Shown here: piece after piece, positions 1 through 9,087 of the stretch
How the letters are laid out: every line of letters begins with the position of its first letter
Numbering within the stretch: position 1 is the first letter of the stretch
From: JABJGO01 sp963921245
GTDB taxonomy: Bacteria > Pseudomonadota > Alphaproteobacteria > Rhodospirillales > Casp-alpha2
Assembly (NCBI GenBank): GCA_963921245.4
Contig: CAWUEY030000001.1
Coordinates: 1,798,001 to 1,862,000 of the forward strand
Length of the DNA: 64,000 nucleotides
Reading direction: 5' to 3'
Translations under genes and position numbers: made by a program
Notes under the pieces: model-generated
What the model saw: the letters and a program-made list of their open reading frames with translations, nothing else
The model's database searches: none
What the model was told of the DNA's origin: nothing

Positions 1-861
1 TCGAAGAAACGCATGCTCGACAATCCTGACCAAACCATTGCCTCCTTGTTTTCTGATAAGCCCGATGGATACAGAAATTTTTGGGAACCGCTTTGCCGGT
101 CCGTTCTCAACACACCGCCGCATCTCGCCGTTGCAAGGTCGCTTGCTCAGGTTTTCGTTGAATTGGGCAAAACAGGTGCCTTCGAGGCCATTCCGAAAAC
201 AGCAAAGGAAAACCTTGGCAATACTTTCATAGAACCGGCAATCGACTATCTCGAAACATGCGCAGAGCCTGTGATGTATGGCGCACGGGTGCAATCCCTC
301 GAGTTTTATGAAGAACGGGTGAAAAGTATCGTGTTTTCAGACCGCCATATTCAGGTTCATAAAGGCGAACAGGTTGTCCTCGCCGTTCCGCCATGGATTG
401 CTCAAAAACTCGTTCCTGGTCTATCGGCCCCCGGCGCGTTCTTTGGAATCTTGAACGGCCATTTCATGCTCCCGCGTGAGTTTCAGAAATTGAAGATTAT
501 CGGTGTGATAAACGGAACATCAGAGTGGATTTTCGCAAAAAATGCCATGGCTTCCGTGACAATAAGCGCCGTTGACGAAAATCAGACAAGCGAAACTCGG
601 TTGCTGGCAAACACCATGTGGCAGGAAATCTGTTCTGTTCTCTCACTGGGAGAGCTTCCGATACCAGCGCATCGAATCGTTCATGAGAAACGCGCAACCA
701 TCGCTCACACCGCGTCGCAGGAACGACTCCGACCGGATACGCGAACCCGGTATTTGAACTTGTTTCTTGCCGGTGACTGGGTCCAAACCGGCTTGCCCTG
801 CACCATAGAGGGAGCCATTCGTTCCGGTGAAATGGCGGTTCAGGCGGCAACAGAGAGGTGA
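1..861 (+). CDS. hpnE: Hydroxysqualene dehydroxylase HpnE, C-terminal part (cut by left edge)
   Basis: This is the C-terminal part of a FAD-dependent amine-oxidase-fold protein of the HpnE family. In hopanoid-making bacteria HpnE works with HpnC and HpnD to turn presqualene diphosphate into squalene. The frame is open to the first base, so the N-terminal dinucleotide-binding motif lies outside the window and the first visible ATG at 13 is probably internal. The family signature seen here is the C-terminal flavin-contacting stretch FLAGDWVQTGLPCTIEGAI, together with the VVLAVPPW strand in the middle. The stop is 9 bp from the stop of the convergent ispH. A general phytoene/squalene desaturase-like oxidoreductase is the alternative, but the ending fits HpnE best. 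Confidence 0.85.
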   Translation, partial: SKKRMLDNPDQTIASLFSDKPDGYRNFWEPLCRSVLNTPPHLAVARSLAQVFVELGKTGAFEAIPKTAKENLGNTFIEPAIDYLETCAEPVMYGARVQSLEFYEERVKSIVFSDRHIQVHKGEQVVLAVPPWIAQKLVPGLSAPGAFFGILNGHFMLPREFQKLKIIGVINGTSEWIFAKNAMASVTISAVDENQTSETRLLANTMWQEICSVLSLGELPIPAHRIVHEKRATIAHTASQERLRPDTRTRYLNLFLAGDWVQTGLPCTIEGAIRSGEMAVQAATER

Positions 862-870
862 GGGGCGTGA

Positions 871-1878
871 TCAGGCCGGCTGATTTTCCACTTGATTTTC
901 CCCCTGATTTTTCACGGGGCGATCATCGCGGAGAATTTCTGGCAACTTGAACACAATGTTTTCCGTGGGGCCGTCCAGTTCTTCGACGGTTGTCGGTGCC
1001 AGAGAGTGAATTTTGTCAATTAATTCCGCAACCAGGCGTTCTGGCGCGGATGCACCGGCTGTTATGCCAATTGTTGTCACATCTTCAAGCCATGCAGGAT
1101 CAAGAGCAGAAGCTTCATCGACCAGGTAGCTCGGAACAGCGAGTTCAGCGCCTAAATCACGTAAGCGATTTGAATTGGAACTGTTTTTCGCACCGATGAC
1201 GAGCAGGACATCGACCTGAGACACCAGTGCTCGAACCGCTGTTTGCCGATTTTGCGTCGCATAACAGATGTCGCGAATATCGGGCCCTTTGATCGACGGA
1301 AAGCGTATTTTAAGGGCCTGAATAATGTCTTTGGTCTCGTCGACACTCAGTGTTGTTTGCGTGACGTAAGCGAGTGCATCCGGGTCTTGGACTTCCAGCG
1401 AAGCCACGTCAGCCTCGTTTGTGACGAGTAAAACCCCGCCCGGGATTCGGCCCTGTGTCCCTTCGACTTCAGGATGACCGGCATGACCGATAAGGATAAC
1501 CTGACGGCCCTTGCGAACATGGCCCCGCCCCTCCCTGTGGACTTTGGAAACCAGCGGGCAGGTTGCATCAATAACGGGCAGGTTGCGATCTTTAGCCTGA
1601 ATTTCAACGGCCTCGGAAACACCATGAGCGCTGAAAACAGTTACCGCTCCGTCAGGAATTTCGTCGATTTCATCAACAAATACCGCGCCTTTTTTGCGCA
1701 ACGCGTTAACCACAAATTTATTGTGAACGATTTCGTGACGCACATAGACGGGCGGACCATAGCGCTCGAGTGCTTTTTCCACAATCTCGATGGCGCGTTC
1801 CACGCCAGCGCAAAACCCACGGGGGTTTGCCAGTATCACCCTGAATTCCGGGCTCTGTTTCACGTGGATGTCCCTCAT
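871..1878 (-). CDS. ispH: 4-hydroxy-3-methylbut-2-enyl diphosphate reductase IspH (LytB)
   Basis: This is the last enzyme of the MEP isoprenoid pathway, making IPP and DMAPP from HMBPP with a [4Fe-4S] cluster in the cytosol. The three cluster cysteines are visible in their family contexts: GFCAGV (Cys23), DATCPLV and DICYATQNRQ. The HEIVHN and AHGVS segments of the active site are also present. At 335 residues it has the usual length plus a short low-complexity tail rich in N, Q and E. Its neighbour hpnE consumes isoprenoids downstream, so the two convergent genes are functionally related. The start at MRDIHV is the first ATG and gives a normal N-terminus. Confidence 0.97.
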   Translation of the reverse strand: MRDIHVKQSPEFRVILANPRGFCAGVERAIEIVEKALERYGPPVYVRHEIVHNKFVVNALRKKGAVFVDEIDEIPDGAVTVFSAHGVSEAVEIQAKDRNLPVIDATCPLVSKVHREGRGHVRKGRQVILIGHAGHPEVEGTQGRIPGGVLLVTNEADVASLEVQDPDALAYVTQTTLSVDETKDIIQALKIRFPSIKGPDIRDICYATQNRQTAVRALVSQVDVLLVIGAKNSSNSNRLRDLGAELAVPSYLVDEASALDPAWLEDVTTIGITAGASAPERLVAELIDKIHSLAPTTVEELDGPTENIVFKLPEILRDDRPVKNQGENQVENQPA

Positions 1879-2352
1879 GCGATATTAGACGGTCGTGTGT
1901 CTCATTCGGTATCAAAAAAGTACGGCAAATATGGTTCCGCGCTCGGGGTTCGTCCAGCACAATGTTCTACAGGTTGTTAAACCTTAAGTGGGATGATTCC
2001 CTCTTTGCCATGCGTATCCGAACGACAGTCAGGGAAATCTGACAGGGCTTGTTTTAAAGTTTGGAGATTGTAGTGTTATTTTTGCAACACACAGGTAAGA
2101 ATTTGGTAACCATACTCCGGGAGAATGAACGATGGATGAGGTTCCGGCCCACCGCTAAAATACTGGAAGCACGTGAGTTTTCGTGATTGATCAGTGCGTT
2201 GCGGCGGGGCCACATTCAAAATCAACAAACGCGATCAGGATATTTTTGACGTAAATGTTTTTGAAGGCTCAGTTTTAGTCTTTCACTGATCCTCAAGGTG
2301 TGAAATTATCCCGGCAAAATGGGGCTTCTGAGTGCTACAATAGGCCTAAGCG
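1879..2352. other. Intergenic region between divergent ispH and mlaA-like gene
   Basis: These 474 bases lie between divergently transcribed genes and must carry promoters for both. I see no ORF with a ribosome site, no RNA gene and no convincing terminator. The part next to mlaA is AT-rich around 2240-2290, but I could not identify a well-spaced -35/-10 pair with confidence. Confidence 0.5.
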
Positions 2353-3522
2353 ATGATAAGGGGCAATAAAAAGGTTGGAAGTGTGTTAGGGTTGGGTAGA
2401 TTTTCAGGTGTAAAATCAGGTCTTGTGCGCATGGGAAGTGTCGGCATTTTGCTTGCGATCTCGGCGACTGACGGTGAGGCTAGGAATATTTCCGATCCGC
2501 AATCCGCGATGCCGCAAACGAAAGCCCTATCAACACAAACCTCGAGCCACAGTTTGCCCGATATTCAACTGGTGGATGTGAACGGAAGCGATGATGAGAA
2601 CTCCGTTGAGTACATCGTCAGCTATCAACTGGCACAAGCGGAAGAAGACGTTAATGATCCCCTTGAGGGATTTAACCGAACCATGTTCGCGTTCAATGAA
2701 CTGATCTACAACGGTGTTTTGGGACCGGTTGCGGACGTTTACAACGAACTCCCCGCCGAAGCCCGAACAATGGTCAGCAGCTTTTTCTCCAACCTGAAAG
2801 AGCCGTTGGTGTTCATAAACGATCTTCTTCAGGGCGAAATTGAACGGGCGATGAACACGTTTACCCGGTTCGCTCTGAATTCTACCTTCGGGTTCGCCGG
2901 GGTTGCCGATGTGGCGACACCCTTCGGTATTCCCGGACATGATGAAGATTTTGGTCAAACACTCGCCGTTTGGGGTGTTGATGACGGTCCTTATCTGGTT
3001 TTGCCCATTCTCGGGCCCAGTAACCCTCGTGATGCAATCGGGCAGTATGGTGTCGATACGCTCATTAATCCCGTGAATATCTATCTCGACAATCATGACG
3101 AAGAAGACCTCATCTTCATTCGTTCTGGCATTGCCGGGTTTACTGACTTTGCCGCTGTCAGGGGCGAACTGATTGCCCTGGAAAAGGGATCGTTTGACTT
3201 CTATGCCGCCGTTCGAAGCCTGTATCGCCAACGCCGGGCCGCAGAGATTTCAAACGGAGAAAGTACGGACCTTCCCGCTATTCCTGATTTTGAGTTCGGC
3301 GACTTCCCCGGCATAGACGACCCTGATTCCGGTTTGGGAACAACAACGCCTGTGTCTGAACCCGGTGAGCAGTTGTCTTCGGCGGATAACATTAGAAGGC
3401 ATTCGTATCAGGGGGATTCGTTTGTGGCGGTGTTTCAACCCGCGCTCGTCGAGGGGAGCGAAACTGATTTTGAGTCAACCGCCTGGGATACAACGATAAA
3501 GACCAGGTCGATGCCCCGATAA
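2353..3522 (+). CDS. mlaA: MlaA (VacJ) family outer-membrane phospholipid-trafficking protein
   Basis: The product is 389 residues. The MlaA domain starts near residue 100 with NDPLEGFNRTMFAFNE and runs through the family landmarks FFSNLKEP, NDLLQGE, RFALNSTFGFAG, DFGQTLAVWGV, GPYLVLPILGPS and INPVNIY to about residue 260. MlaA sits in the outer membrane and removes misplaced phospholipid from the outer leaflet, passing it to MlaC. Two things are unusual. The N-terminal signal region (MGSVGILLAISATDGEA) has no lipobox cysteine, unlike the E. coli lipoprotein. There is also a long acidic linker before the domain and a C-terminal tail of about 100 residues rich in D, E, P and S. No mlaBCDEF genes are adjacent. 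Confidence 0.92.
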   Translation: MIRGNKKVGSVLGLGRFSGVKSGLVRMGSVGILLAISATDGEARNISDPQSAMPQTKALSTQTSSHSLPDIQLVDVNGSDDENSVEYIVSYQLAQAEEDVNDPLEGFNRTMFAFNELIYNGVLGPVADVYNELPAEARTMVSSFFSNLKEPLVFINDLLQGEIERAMNTFTRFALNSTFGFAGVADVATPFGIPGHDEDFGQTLAVWGVDDGPYLVLPILGPSNPRDAIGQYGVDTLINPVNIYLDNHDEEDLIFIRSGIAGFTDFAAVRGELIALEKGSFDFYAAVRSLYRQRRAAEISNGESTDLPAIPDFEFGDFPGIDDPDSGLGTTTPVSEPGEQLSSADNIRRHSYQGDSFVAVFQPALVEGSETDFESTAWDTTIKTRSMPR

Positions 3523-3723
3523 GTAGGGGATTTCCTCGCTCTCTGACCCGTCTCGTGACGTCACGCCAAAAATACTCTCCAGGTCTTATTTTCGACACAA
3601 ATGCCTGTGAAACTCACAGCATGAGTTGGTTTGCACGATATTGACCCTTTCTCGACAGTTTTGTGTAGGTGTTCTTAAAGTAACCATATGCTACTGTTAT
3701 GTATGGATATTTTTATTTAAATC

Positions 3724-3752
3724 TTGACAGGAGTATTGTTTTGGAGTACATT
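3724..3752 (+). promoter_or_regulatory. Candidate sigma-70 promoter upstream of rpoH
   Basis: TTGACA at 3724-3729, a 17-base spacer, then TACATT at 3747-3752. The -35 hexamer is perfect. CTTGACA here and TGTCAAG about 30 bases downstream form an inverted repeat straddling the promoter, so a repressor could bind here. It is about 280 bases from the rpoH start. Confidence 0.5.
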
Positions 3753-3899
3753 TTATTGTCAAGAGAGTGTGTCAGTGCCGATTGAGGGCTGATTCTTGAC
3801 TTATCAGGTTTGGCCATGGTGGCGAACCGCGGTGTGTGTTTTGTAGGTTGTCGTAACAGTGCAAAACATCTGACTTATTGCTCAGAGGAGGATAAGCTT

Positions 3900-3944
3900 A
3901 TGTCATTGATTTTTTTCTGTTTTCCCGCGACCAATGTGATCTGA
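3900..3944 (+). CDS. Possible 14-residue leader peptide ahead of rpoH
   Basis: ATG at 3900 is preceded by a strong ribosome site (GAGGAGGAT) 6-7 bases upstream and runs MSLIFFCFPATNVI then TGA. It lies in the presumed rpoH 5' leader, about 90 bases before the rpoH start. The rpoH ATG itself has only a distant AAGGA, so translation of this peptide could affect rpoH expression. The strength of the ribosome site is the only evidence; such a short frame can arise by chance. Confidence 0.3.
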   Translation: MSLIFFCFPATNVI

Positions 3945-4035
3945 TTCGTAGCGCGTTTCGTAATGCTTACGAATAGGCTGTTTTTTGCCTGACCTCATTG
4001 CAGGCGCACCAAGTCAAGGACCGGGAAACAATACC

Positions 4036-4938
4036 ATGTCGACTATACAGTTACCGCAAGTCAGTGTTGAAGGTGGATTAAGCGCGTACTTCCGAGAAAT
4101 CTGGAAGTTCCCTCTGCTTGAAAAAGAAGAGGAATACATGCTGGCCGAAAGGTTCAGGAGCCACGGTGACTCCAACGCTGCGCACAAACTTGTGACCTCT
4201 CATTTGCGGCTGGTTGCTAAGATTGCCATGAAATATAAAGGATATGGCTTGCCCATGGCAGACCTTGTTTCCGAAGGCAATATCGGCTTGATGAAAGCCG
4301 TGAAGAAGTTTGAGCCGGAACGCGGATTTCGCCTATCCACCTATGCCATGTGGTGGATCAAGGCGGCTATCACAGAGCACATCCTGAAATCGTGGTCTTT
4401 GGTTAAACTCGGCACGGTTGCCTCACAGAAAAAACTGTTTTTCTCCCTGCGAAACATCAAATCGCGCTTGAATATCATGGACTCTGGCGAGTTGACGGAC
4501 CAGCAGGCCCGCGAGATTGCAGAGATTACCGATGTATCCGAGTCCGATGTCAAACACATGAACCAACGGCTTGCGGCGCGTGACTACTCACTGAACGCAA
4601 CGGTTGGCAGTGATGACGAAACGACGGTCGAATACATCGACACTCTGGTCGATACCCATCCGTCACAGGAGGCCCGGTTCGGTATGAGCGAGGAAAACGC
4701 GGAAAAATCAGCGCTGCTGAGTGAGGCTCTATCCGGTTTGTCAGAACGCGAACGGGACATCATGGTCCAGCGCCGACTGATCGACGATCCGAAAACTCTC
4801 GAGGAACTCGGAGATATCTATGGCGTCAGTCGCGAACGTATTCGACAGTTGGAAGCCCGTGCCTATGAAAAGGTGAAAACCGCTGTCCTGAATGCAGCCC
4901 GGGAACGGACGCCGGATCTTCTGGAGACCGCAATCTAG
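4036..4938 (+). CDS. rpoH: RNA polymerase heat-shock sigma factor RpoH (sigma-32)
   Basis: This directs RNA polymerase to heat-shock promoters. Region 2 is clear (HLRLVAKIAMKYKGYGLP, NIGLMKAVKKFEPERGFRLS, YAMWWIKAAITEHIL). It is followed by the RpoH-specific box QKKLFFSLR and by region 4 with the HTH EELGDIYGVSRERIRQLEAR. I start it at the ATG at 4036 (MSTIQLPQVSVEGG), the usual RpoH N-terminus; an upstream in-frame TTG at 3985 would add 17 residues unlike the family. That gives 300 residues, a normal length. Its TAG stop overlaps the TAG stop of convergent mazG in a shared CTAG, so there is no room for a terminator between them. Confidence 0.96.
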   Translation: MSTIQLPQVSVEGGLSAYFREIWKFPLLEKEEEYMLAERFRSHGDSNAAHKLVTSHLRLVAKIAMKYKGYGLPMADLVSEGNIGLMKAVKKFEPERGFRLSTYAMWWIKAAITEHILKSWSLVKLGTVASQKKLFFSLRNIKSRLNIMDSGELTDQQAREIAEITDVSESDVKHMNQRLAARDYSLNATVGSDDETTVEYIDTLVDTHPSQEARFGMSEENAEKSALLSEALSGLSERERDIMVQRRLIDDPKTLEELGDIYGVSRERIRQLEARAYEKVKTAVLNAARERTPDLLETAI

Positions 4939-5777
4939 GTTTCTGGTGGAGTCGCCAACTCCGATTTTGCCCGGACCCAGATGTCCTCCAGATCCGGCAG
5001 GGACAGGTCTTGCGGTATTTTACCCTGAGCAGCGAGCAGTGACTCCAGTTTCCGAAACCTTGTTTCAAACTTGATGTTTCCGTTTCTGAGTGCGGTTTCC
5101 GGATCAATGCCCAGCTGTCGGGCAATGTTGACACAGGTGAATAACAGATCGCCGACTTCATCCTCAACTCTTGATTGATTTGCATCAGGATTATTGAGTT
5201 CAGCTTTGAGTTCGGCAAGTTCTTCGCTGTGTTTCTCGATAACCAGATCGACGTTCGCCCAGTCGAATCCCACGCGTGCCGCCCGTTTTTGCAGTTTCAG
5301 GGCCCGACTGAGCGCCGGTAGGGCAATCGGCACATCATCCAGTACGCTTGCCGCCGTATGCGAGCCCCATTGCTGTGCCTTTACGGCCCGCTCCTGAGCT
5401 TTTGTTTCCTCCCAGGACCGGGTTTGTGCGTCTGCATTTTCGACGTTTTCATTACCAAAAACATGAGGATGACGCCGTTCCATTTTATCCGAGATCGCAT
5501 TGGCAACGTCGCCAATGGTGAAATGCCCCAATTCCTCGGCCATTCGGCTATGAAAGACAACCTGCAATAACAAATCGCCCAGTTCATCGCGCAGGTCCGG
5601 CATGTCATTCCGTTGTATTGCATCAACGACTTCATAGGATTCTTCCAGCGTGTAGGGGGCAATTGTTTCAAAGGTTTGTTCAATATCCCATGGGCAGCCG
5701 GTTCCCGGGGTCCGGAGCGCTTCCATTATGGCGACCAGCCGTAAAAAACTCTGATCCACACCGTTTTCATCATTCAT
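4935..5777 (-). CDS. mazG: Nucleoside triphosphate pyrophosphohydrolase MazG
   Basis: A 280-residue MazG with two tandem MazG domains. It hydrolyses (d)NTPs to monophosphates and PPi, cleaning the nucleotide pool. The first domain has the signature CPWDIEQTFETIAPYTLEES, then the metal-binding helices EVVDAI and DLRDELGDLLLQVVFHSRMA. The second copy is visible as EEVGDL-like VEDEVGDLLFTCVNIARQLG near residue 220. Length and layout match the standard two-domain enzyme. It is convergent with rpoH and shares 4 bp with it; the region upstream leads toward the broken galE. Confidence 0.96.
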   Translation of the reverse strand: MNDENGVDQSFLRLVAIMEALRTPGTGCPWDIEQTFETIAPYTLEESYEVVDAIQRNDMPDLRDELGDLLLQVVFHSRMAEELGHFTIGDVANAISDKMERRHPHVFGNENVENADAQTRSWEETKAQERAVKAQQWGSHTAASVLDDVPIALPALSRALKLQKRAARVGFDWANVDLVIEKHSEELAELKAELNNPDANQSRVEDEVGDLLFTCVNIARQLGIDPETALRNGNIKFETRFRKLESLLAAQGKIPQDLSLPDLEDIWVRAKSELATPPET

Positions 5778-6185
5778 GTTTCGTATCGTCCCGTCACATC
5801 ATTGCAGGGTTTCGCAACGACAATGACAAGTTTGTCCGGCAGCGGCAAATGTTTATGTTTGTCCAGGTGTGTTTCATTATGATGATCGGGTGCTATGTGA
5901 TAATTATTCCATAGAGTTATCGGGTTGAATTGGTAACCTGGGGGCGCAATCAATGGAGGCTGGTTTCCGGTAACATTTTGGAACAGTCCCTGGACACCCA
6001 TGTTCCTCGCTTAGGTGGAGATCAGCGACGAGAGCGCCTGCCTGACTCAAAACCAATGAAGACCGGCCTTTGGTTACAGGTAAGCGGGTTGACGTAATGA
6101 TCGTTACGAGAAAACATACTATCCTTGAGTATCTTCTGTCACTGGCAACACGCAGTTTCGAACGCTCATTTATCGAGGATTAGCA
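5778..6185. other. Intergenic region upstream of galE remnant, with hairpin-rich stretch
   Basis: 408 bases with no convincing ORF. From about 5940 to 6085 it is rich in short inverted repeats: GGAACA/TGTTCC around 5982-6007 enclosing GTCC/GGAC, then CGCT/AGCG, then AACCAA/TTGGTT around 6050-6073. That could be a structured RNA or leader, but it matches no RNA family I can recognise. Confidence 0.35.
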
Positions 6186-7156
6186 TTGAGATATCTGGTT
6201 ACCGGAGGCGCTGGTTACATCGGCAGCCACATGTGTAAGGCACTCCATCAGGCGGGGCACGAGCCGATTGTCATTGATAATCTCTTCAACGGGCATGCCT
6301 GTGGGCCGTAAAATGGGGTCCCTTGGAAGTCGCGGATATTCGTGACAGCAAAACCCTTTTGTCCATATTGGATACGCACAAACCTGACGGTGTTTTTCAT
6401 TTTTCCGGATTGATAGAAGTCGGTGAGTCCGTCAGACATCCGGATCGTTTTTATGATAATAACGTGGCTGGCAGCATTTCATTGTTGAATACCATGAAAG
6501 AGGCCGGGTGCTGGAATATTGTCTTTTCAAGCACATGTGCAACATATGGAATTCCGGATGTGCAACCCATTCCGGAAGGCACACCACAGAACCCGCTCAA
6601 CCCCTACGGTCATTCCAAGCTCATGGTTGAAACGATACTCCGGGACTATGCCGAATGTTTCGGACTCAATGTTGTGCTACTTCAATGCGAGTGGAGCCGA
6701 CCCGGATGGGGAGATCGGCGAGGCTCATGATCCTGAGACACATTTGATCCCGCGGGTGTTAATGGCGGTACGAAGTGAGATCGAAAAACTGGACCTGTTT
6801 GGCGACGACTTTCCTACCGAAGATGGAACAGCCGTCCTCGATTACATACATGTGAGCGACCCGGTAGAGGCCATTTTCTCACCATGAAACTGCTCGAAAA
6901 AAGGGGAGGCGGGGTCGCCTGTAACCTGGGTACCGGACGGGGGCTTTCGGTTCTTGAAATCATAAAATCAGTTGAGAGAGCAACCGGTCAAAATGTTCCC
7001 TATACAATCGCGCGCCGCAGACCCGGCGATTGTCCCATGTTGATCTCGGATATGACACTGGCATCCGAACTTTTGGGATTTGAACCCAGATATCCTGACG
7101 TTGACGAAATTGTCTCAACGGCGGGGGTCTGGCACCAAAACGACGGGCAGAGATAA
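6186..7156 (+). pseudogene. galE: UDP-glucose 4-epimerase (galE) broken by three frameshifts
   Basis: Read across frames, this is a full-length GalE, the extended SDR enzyme interconverting UDP-glucose and UDP-galactose. The TTG start at 6186 follows GAGGA. The frame begins MRYLVTGGAGYIGSHM with the NAD-binding TGGAGYIG. Later pieces carry FSSTCATYG (active-site Ser/Thr), NPYGHSKLMVE (YxxxK) and FNASGADPDGEIGE. The frame is lost near 6300 (about 2 extra bases), near 6680 (bases missing before FNASG) and near 6870 (one base missing before the ATGAAA), and regained each time. No long homopolymer sits at these points, so genuine decay is likelier than read error, though an unpolished assembly could do this. 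Confidence 0.85.
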
Positions 7157-7480
7157 CAACGTCAACCCTGTTTCCCTGGCACCGTTGTACGTGCCGTCCT
7201 CAGTTTCAGAAATATCCGTAATAAACGCACAGTTTCGGGAGAAGCGCGAGTTTTACGCTGAATGTAAATTTGCCCGGCGCTGGATTGGGTTGTGATGGAG
7301 GCAGAGCTTTTCCTGTACATGAAATACCGGCGCTAAAATAACCTCAAGTGGTGCGTGAAGTGGTTTATATTGCGCATAATTAATATTATGTCAAATTTAT
7401 AAAATATATATAAATCATATGTTTATAACAAATATATATATTTTTACTTGATATTATAGGTGTTTCAAAGACATGCCTGC
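7157..7480. other. Intergenic, very AT-rich stretch
   Basis: 324 bases between the galE remnant and a convergent hydrolase gene. About 7376-7460 is almost pure A/T, with runs such as AAATATATATAAAT and a repeated ATATATAT. No gene or terminator hairpin recognised. The composition is far below the surrounding GC and may mark an insertion scar or a binding region for a nucleoid protein. Confidence 0.5.
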
Positions 7481-8266
7481 TCAGGCGTCAATAATCATAC
7501 CGTCGTAGGCTGGCTCTACCCTGTCGGGCAAATCTTTACGAAGCTTTTCATAGTCCAGACCAAGACCCAGGTGCGTGATGATGGCACGCCTGGGATTGAT
7601 GCGTTCAATCCATTCAATGGCCGTTTCCACATTGATGTGTGTTGGATGATCGTTGTGTACGGGTGCCCCCAAAATCCACGTCCCCACACCGCGCAACTTG
7701 TCGAAAGAATCCTCCGGCATAGTTTTGAGGTCGGTGCTGTACGCCACCTCGCCAAATCGAAAACCGAGGGTTTTTGAAAATCCGTGATCTTGTTCCAGAA
7801 CATCGATGTCTATCTTACCGATAGAGAGACGCTCACCTGGCGCAACGATGTTGGCGTTTAAAACCGGTTTGAAATACGGGGTCGGCGTGCCGTTCGTTTG
7901 CACCGGCAAGGGCTTGAGAACATAACCAAACCGCTTTTCCACATCCGCCAACGAGGATTCGTCTGTATAGAGGTCGACCGGTGCCTGCATGGCCCGGTTA
8001 ATTCCGCGGATGTCGTCGATACCATGCAGATGATCGGCATGGGTATGGGTGAGCAACACAGCACTGATATGCTTAACGTCGGCACGAATCAACTGCTCGC
8101 GGAGGTCTGGTGATGTATCGACCAGAATGACTGTCTGCTCGTTTTCCACCAGAATGGAAGGCCTGGAACGCCTGTTTTTTGGATTTTCTGGGTCACATGC
8201 CCCCCAGCCCAACCCGACGCCGGGGACACCTGTTGATCCGCCTGAACCCAGTATGGTGACACGCAT
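7481..8266 (-). CDS. MBL-fold metallo-hydrolase, PhnP-like
   Basis: 261 residues with the metallo-beta-lactamase fold. The metal-binding motif LLTHTHADHLHGID is near residue 75, and later metal ligands are DHGF and the C-terminal THLG. The start MRVTILGSGGSTGVPGVG and the NRRSRPSILV segment are typical of the PhnP-like branch, which includes phosphodiesterases acting on cyclic phosphate nucleotides or ribose. No phn operon is nearby, so the substrate is unknown. It follows tatD with a 3-bp gap in a leftward block tmk-holB-metG-tatD-MBL that is conserved in alphaproteobacteria, which suggests a general cellular role. Confidence 0.9.
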   Translation of the reverse strand: MRVTILGSGGSTGVPGVGLGWGACDPENPKNRRSRPSILVENEQTVILVDTSPDLREQLIRADVKHISAVLLTHTHADHLHGIDDIRGINRAMQAPVDLYTDESSLADVEKRFGYVLKPLPVQTNGTPTPYFKPVLNANIVAPGERLSIGKIDIDVLEQDHGFSKTLGFRFGEVAYSTDLKTMPEDSFDKLRGVGTWILGAPVHNDHPTHINVETAIEWIERINPRRAIITHLGLGLDYEKLRKDLPDRVEPAYDGMIIDA

Positions 8267-8269
8267 GGG

Positions 8270-9076
8270 CTAGCGCAGGCCCTGAACTTTTGAGAACCGT
8301 GAAAAAAGTCTGCAGAAATTCGCTGTTGTCTGCTGGGCAAACGAGGCTTCGTCCATTCCCAACATGTCTGCGACATATCGTGCGGTATCGGCGGTAAACG
8401 CCGGTTCGTTGCGTTTTCCCCGGTTGGGCACGGGCGCAAGGTACGGCGAATCCGTCTCGACCAGCATCCTGTCGACCGGGACGACATCGCGAACAGTTTC
8501 GCGAATACCTTCGGCATTTTTGAAGGTCAGGATACCTGACAGCGAAATATAGAACCCGAGATTGATAACCCGTTCTGCCAATTCGCGGCTGGCGGTGAAA
8601 CAGTGAATCAGACCCGGAAACGGGCCGACTCGATGATATTCGTCTTCCAGAATTCTGATCGTCTCGTCGTCGGCGTCGCGTGTATGCACGATAAGAGGCA
8701 AACCGGTATCCCGGCTCGCGGCGATGTGTTGACGAAACAGCAGTTTCTGGATGTCCCGTGGGCTCTGGTCGTAGTAGAAATCCAGGCCCGTTTCGCCGAT
8801 ACCCACCACTTTTGGGTGTGCAGATAGCGCGATCAGCTGTTCTGCCCGGACATGAGGTTCCTTTTCGGCAGAATGCGGATGGACGCCAACAGAACAGAAT
8901 ATGTTGTCATGCCGTTCTGCAATGGCGCGCACCTTTGGGAAATTGCTAACGCGCGTGCAGATCGTCACCATGGCCTGAATGCCTGCGGTTTTCGCCCGCG
9001 CCAGAACGTCTTTGAAATCGCCTTCGAAGTCTTCAAAATCCAGATGACAATGGCTGTCGATCAGGTTCAATGTCAT
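8270..9076 (-). CDS. tatD: TatD family metal-dependent deoxyribonuclease
   Basis: 268 residues of the TatD amidohydrolase-like TIM barrel. Metal ligands are visible in order: DSHCHLDF (N-terminus), GIGETGLDFYYD, PLIVHTRDAD, LIHCFTA and VETDSPYLAP near residue 210. Family members are 3'-5' DNA exonucleases involved in DNA turnover and damage repair, and the length is standard. It lies between metG (11 bp upstream) and the MBL hydrolase (3 bp downstream), in the conserved order next to metG, so the YcfH/YabD subgroup is the best fit. There is no twin-arginine transport gene nearby despite the family name. Confidence 0.94.
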   Translation of the reverse strand: MTLNLIDSHCHLDFEDFEGDFKDVLARAKTAGIQAMVTICTRVSNFPKVRAIAERHDNIFCSVGVHPHSAEKEPHVRAEQLIALSAHPKVVGIGETGLDFYYDQSPRDIQKLLFRQHIAASRDTGLPLIVHTRDADDETIRILEDEYHRVGPFPGLIHCFTASRELAERVINLGFYISLSGILTFKNAEGIRETVRDVVPVDRMLVETDSPYLAPVPNRGKRNEPAFTADTARYVADMLGMDEASFAQQTTANFCRLFSRFSKVQGLR

Positions 9077-9087
9077 TACAGAGGCCC

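Larger units (their letters stand above)
3523..4035. other. rpoH upstream region
   Basis: This is about 500 bases between mlaA and rpoH, with a candidate sigma-70 promoter at 3724-3752, a tiny ORF with a strong ribosome site at 3900-3944 (both listed separately), and then about 90 bases of leader to the rpoH ATG. Nothing else was recognised. Confidence 0.5.

Noticed and set aside
3985..4035. TTG start for rpoH
   Set aside because: Adds 17 residues not seen in RpoH; the ATG at 4036 gives the typical N-terminus.
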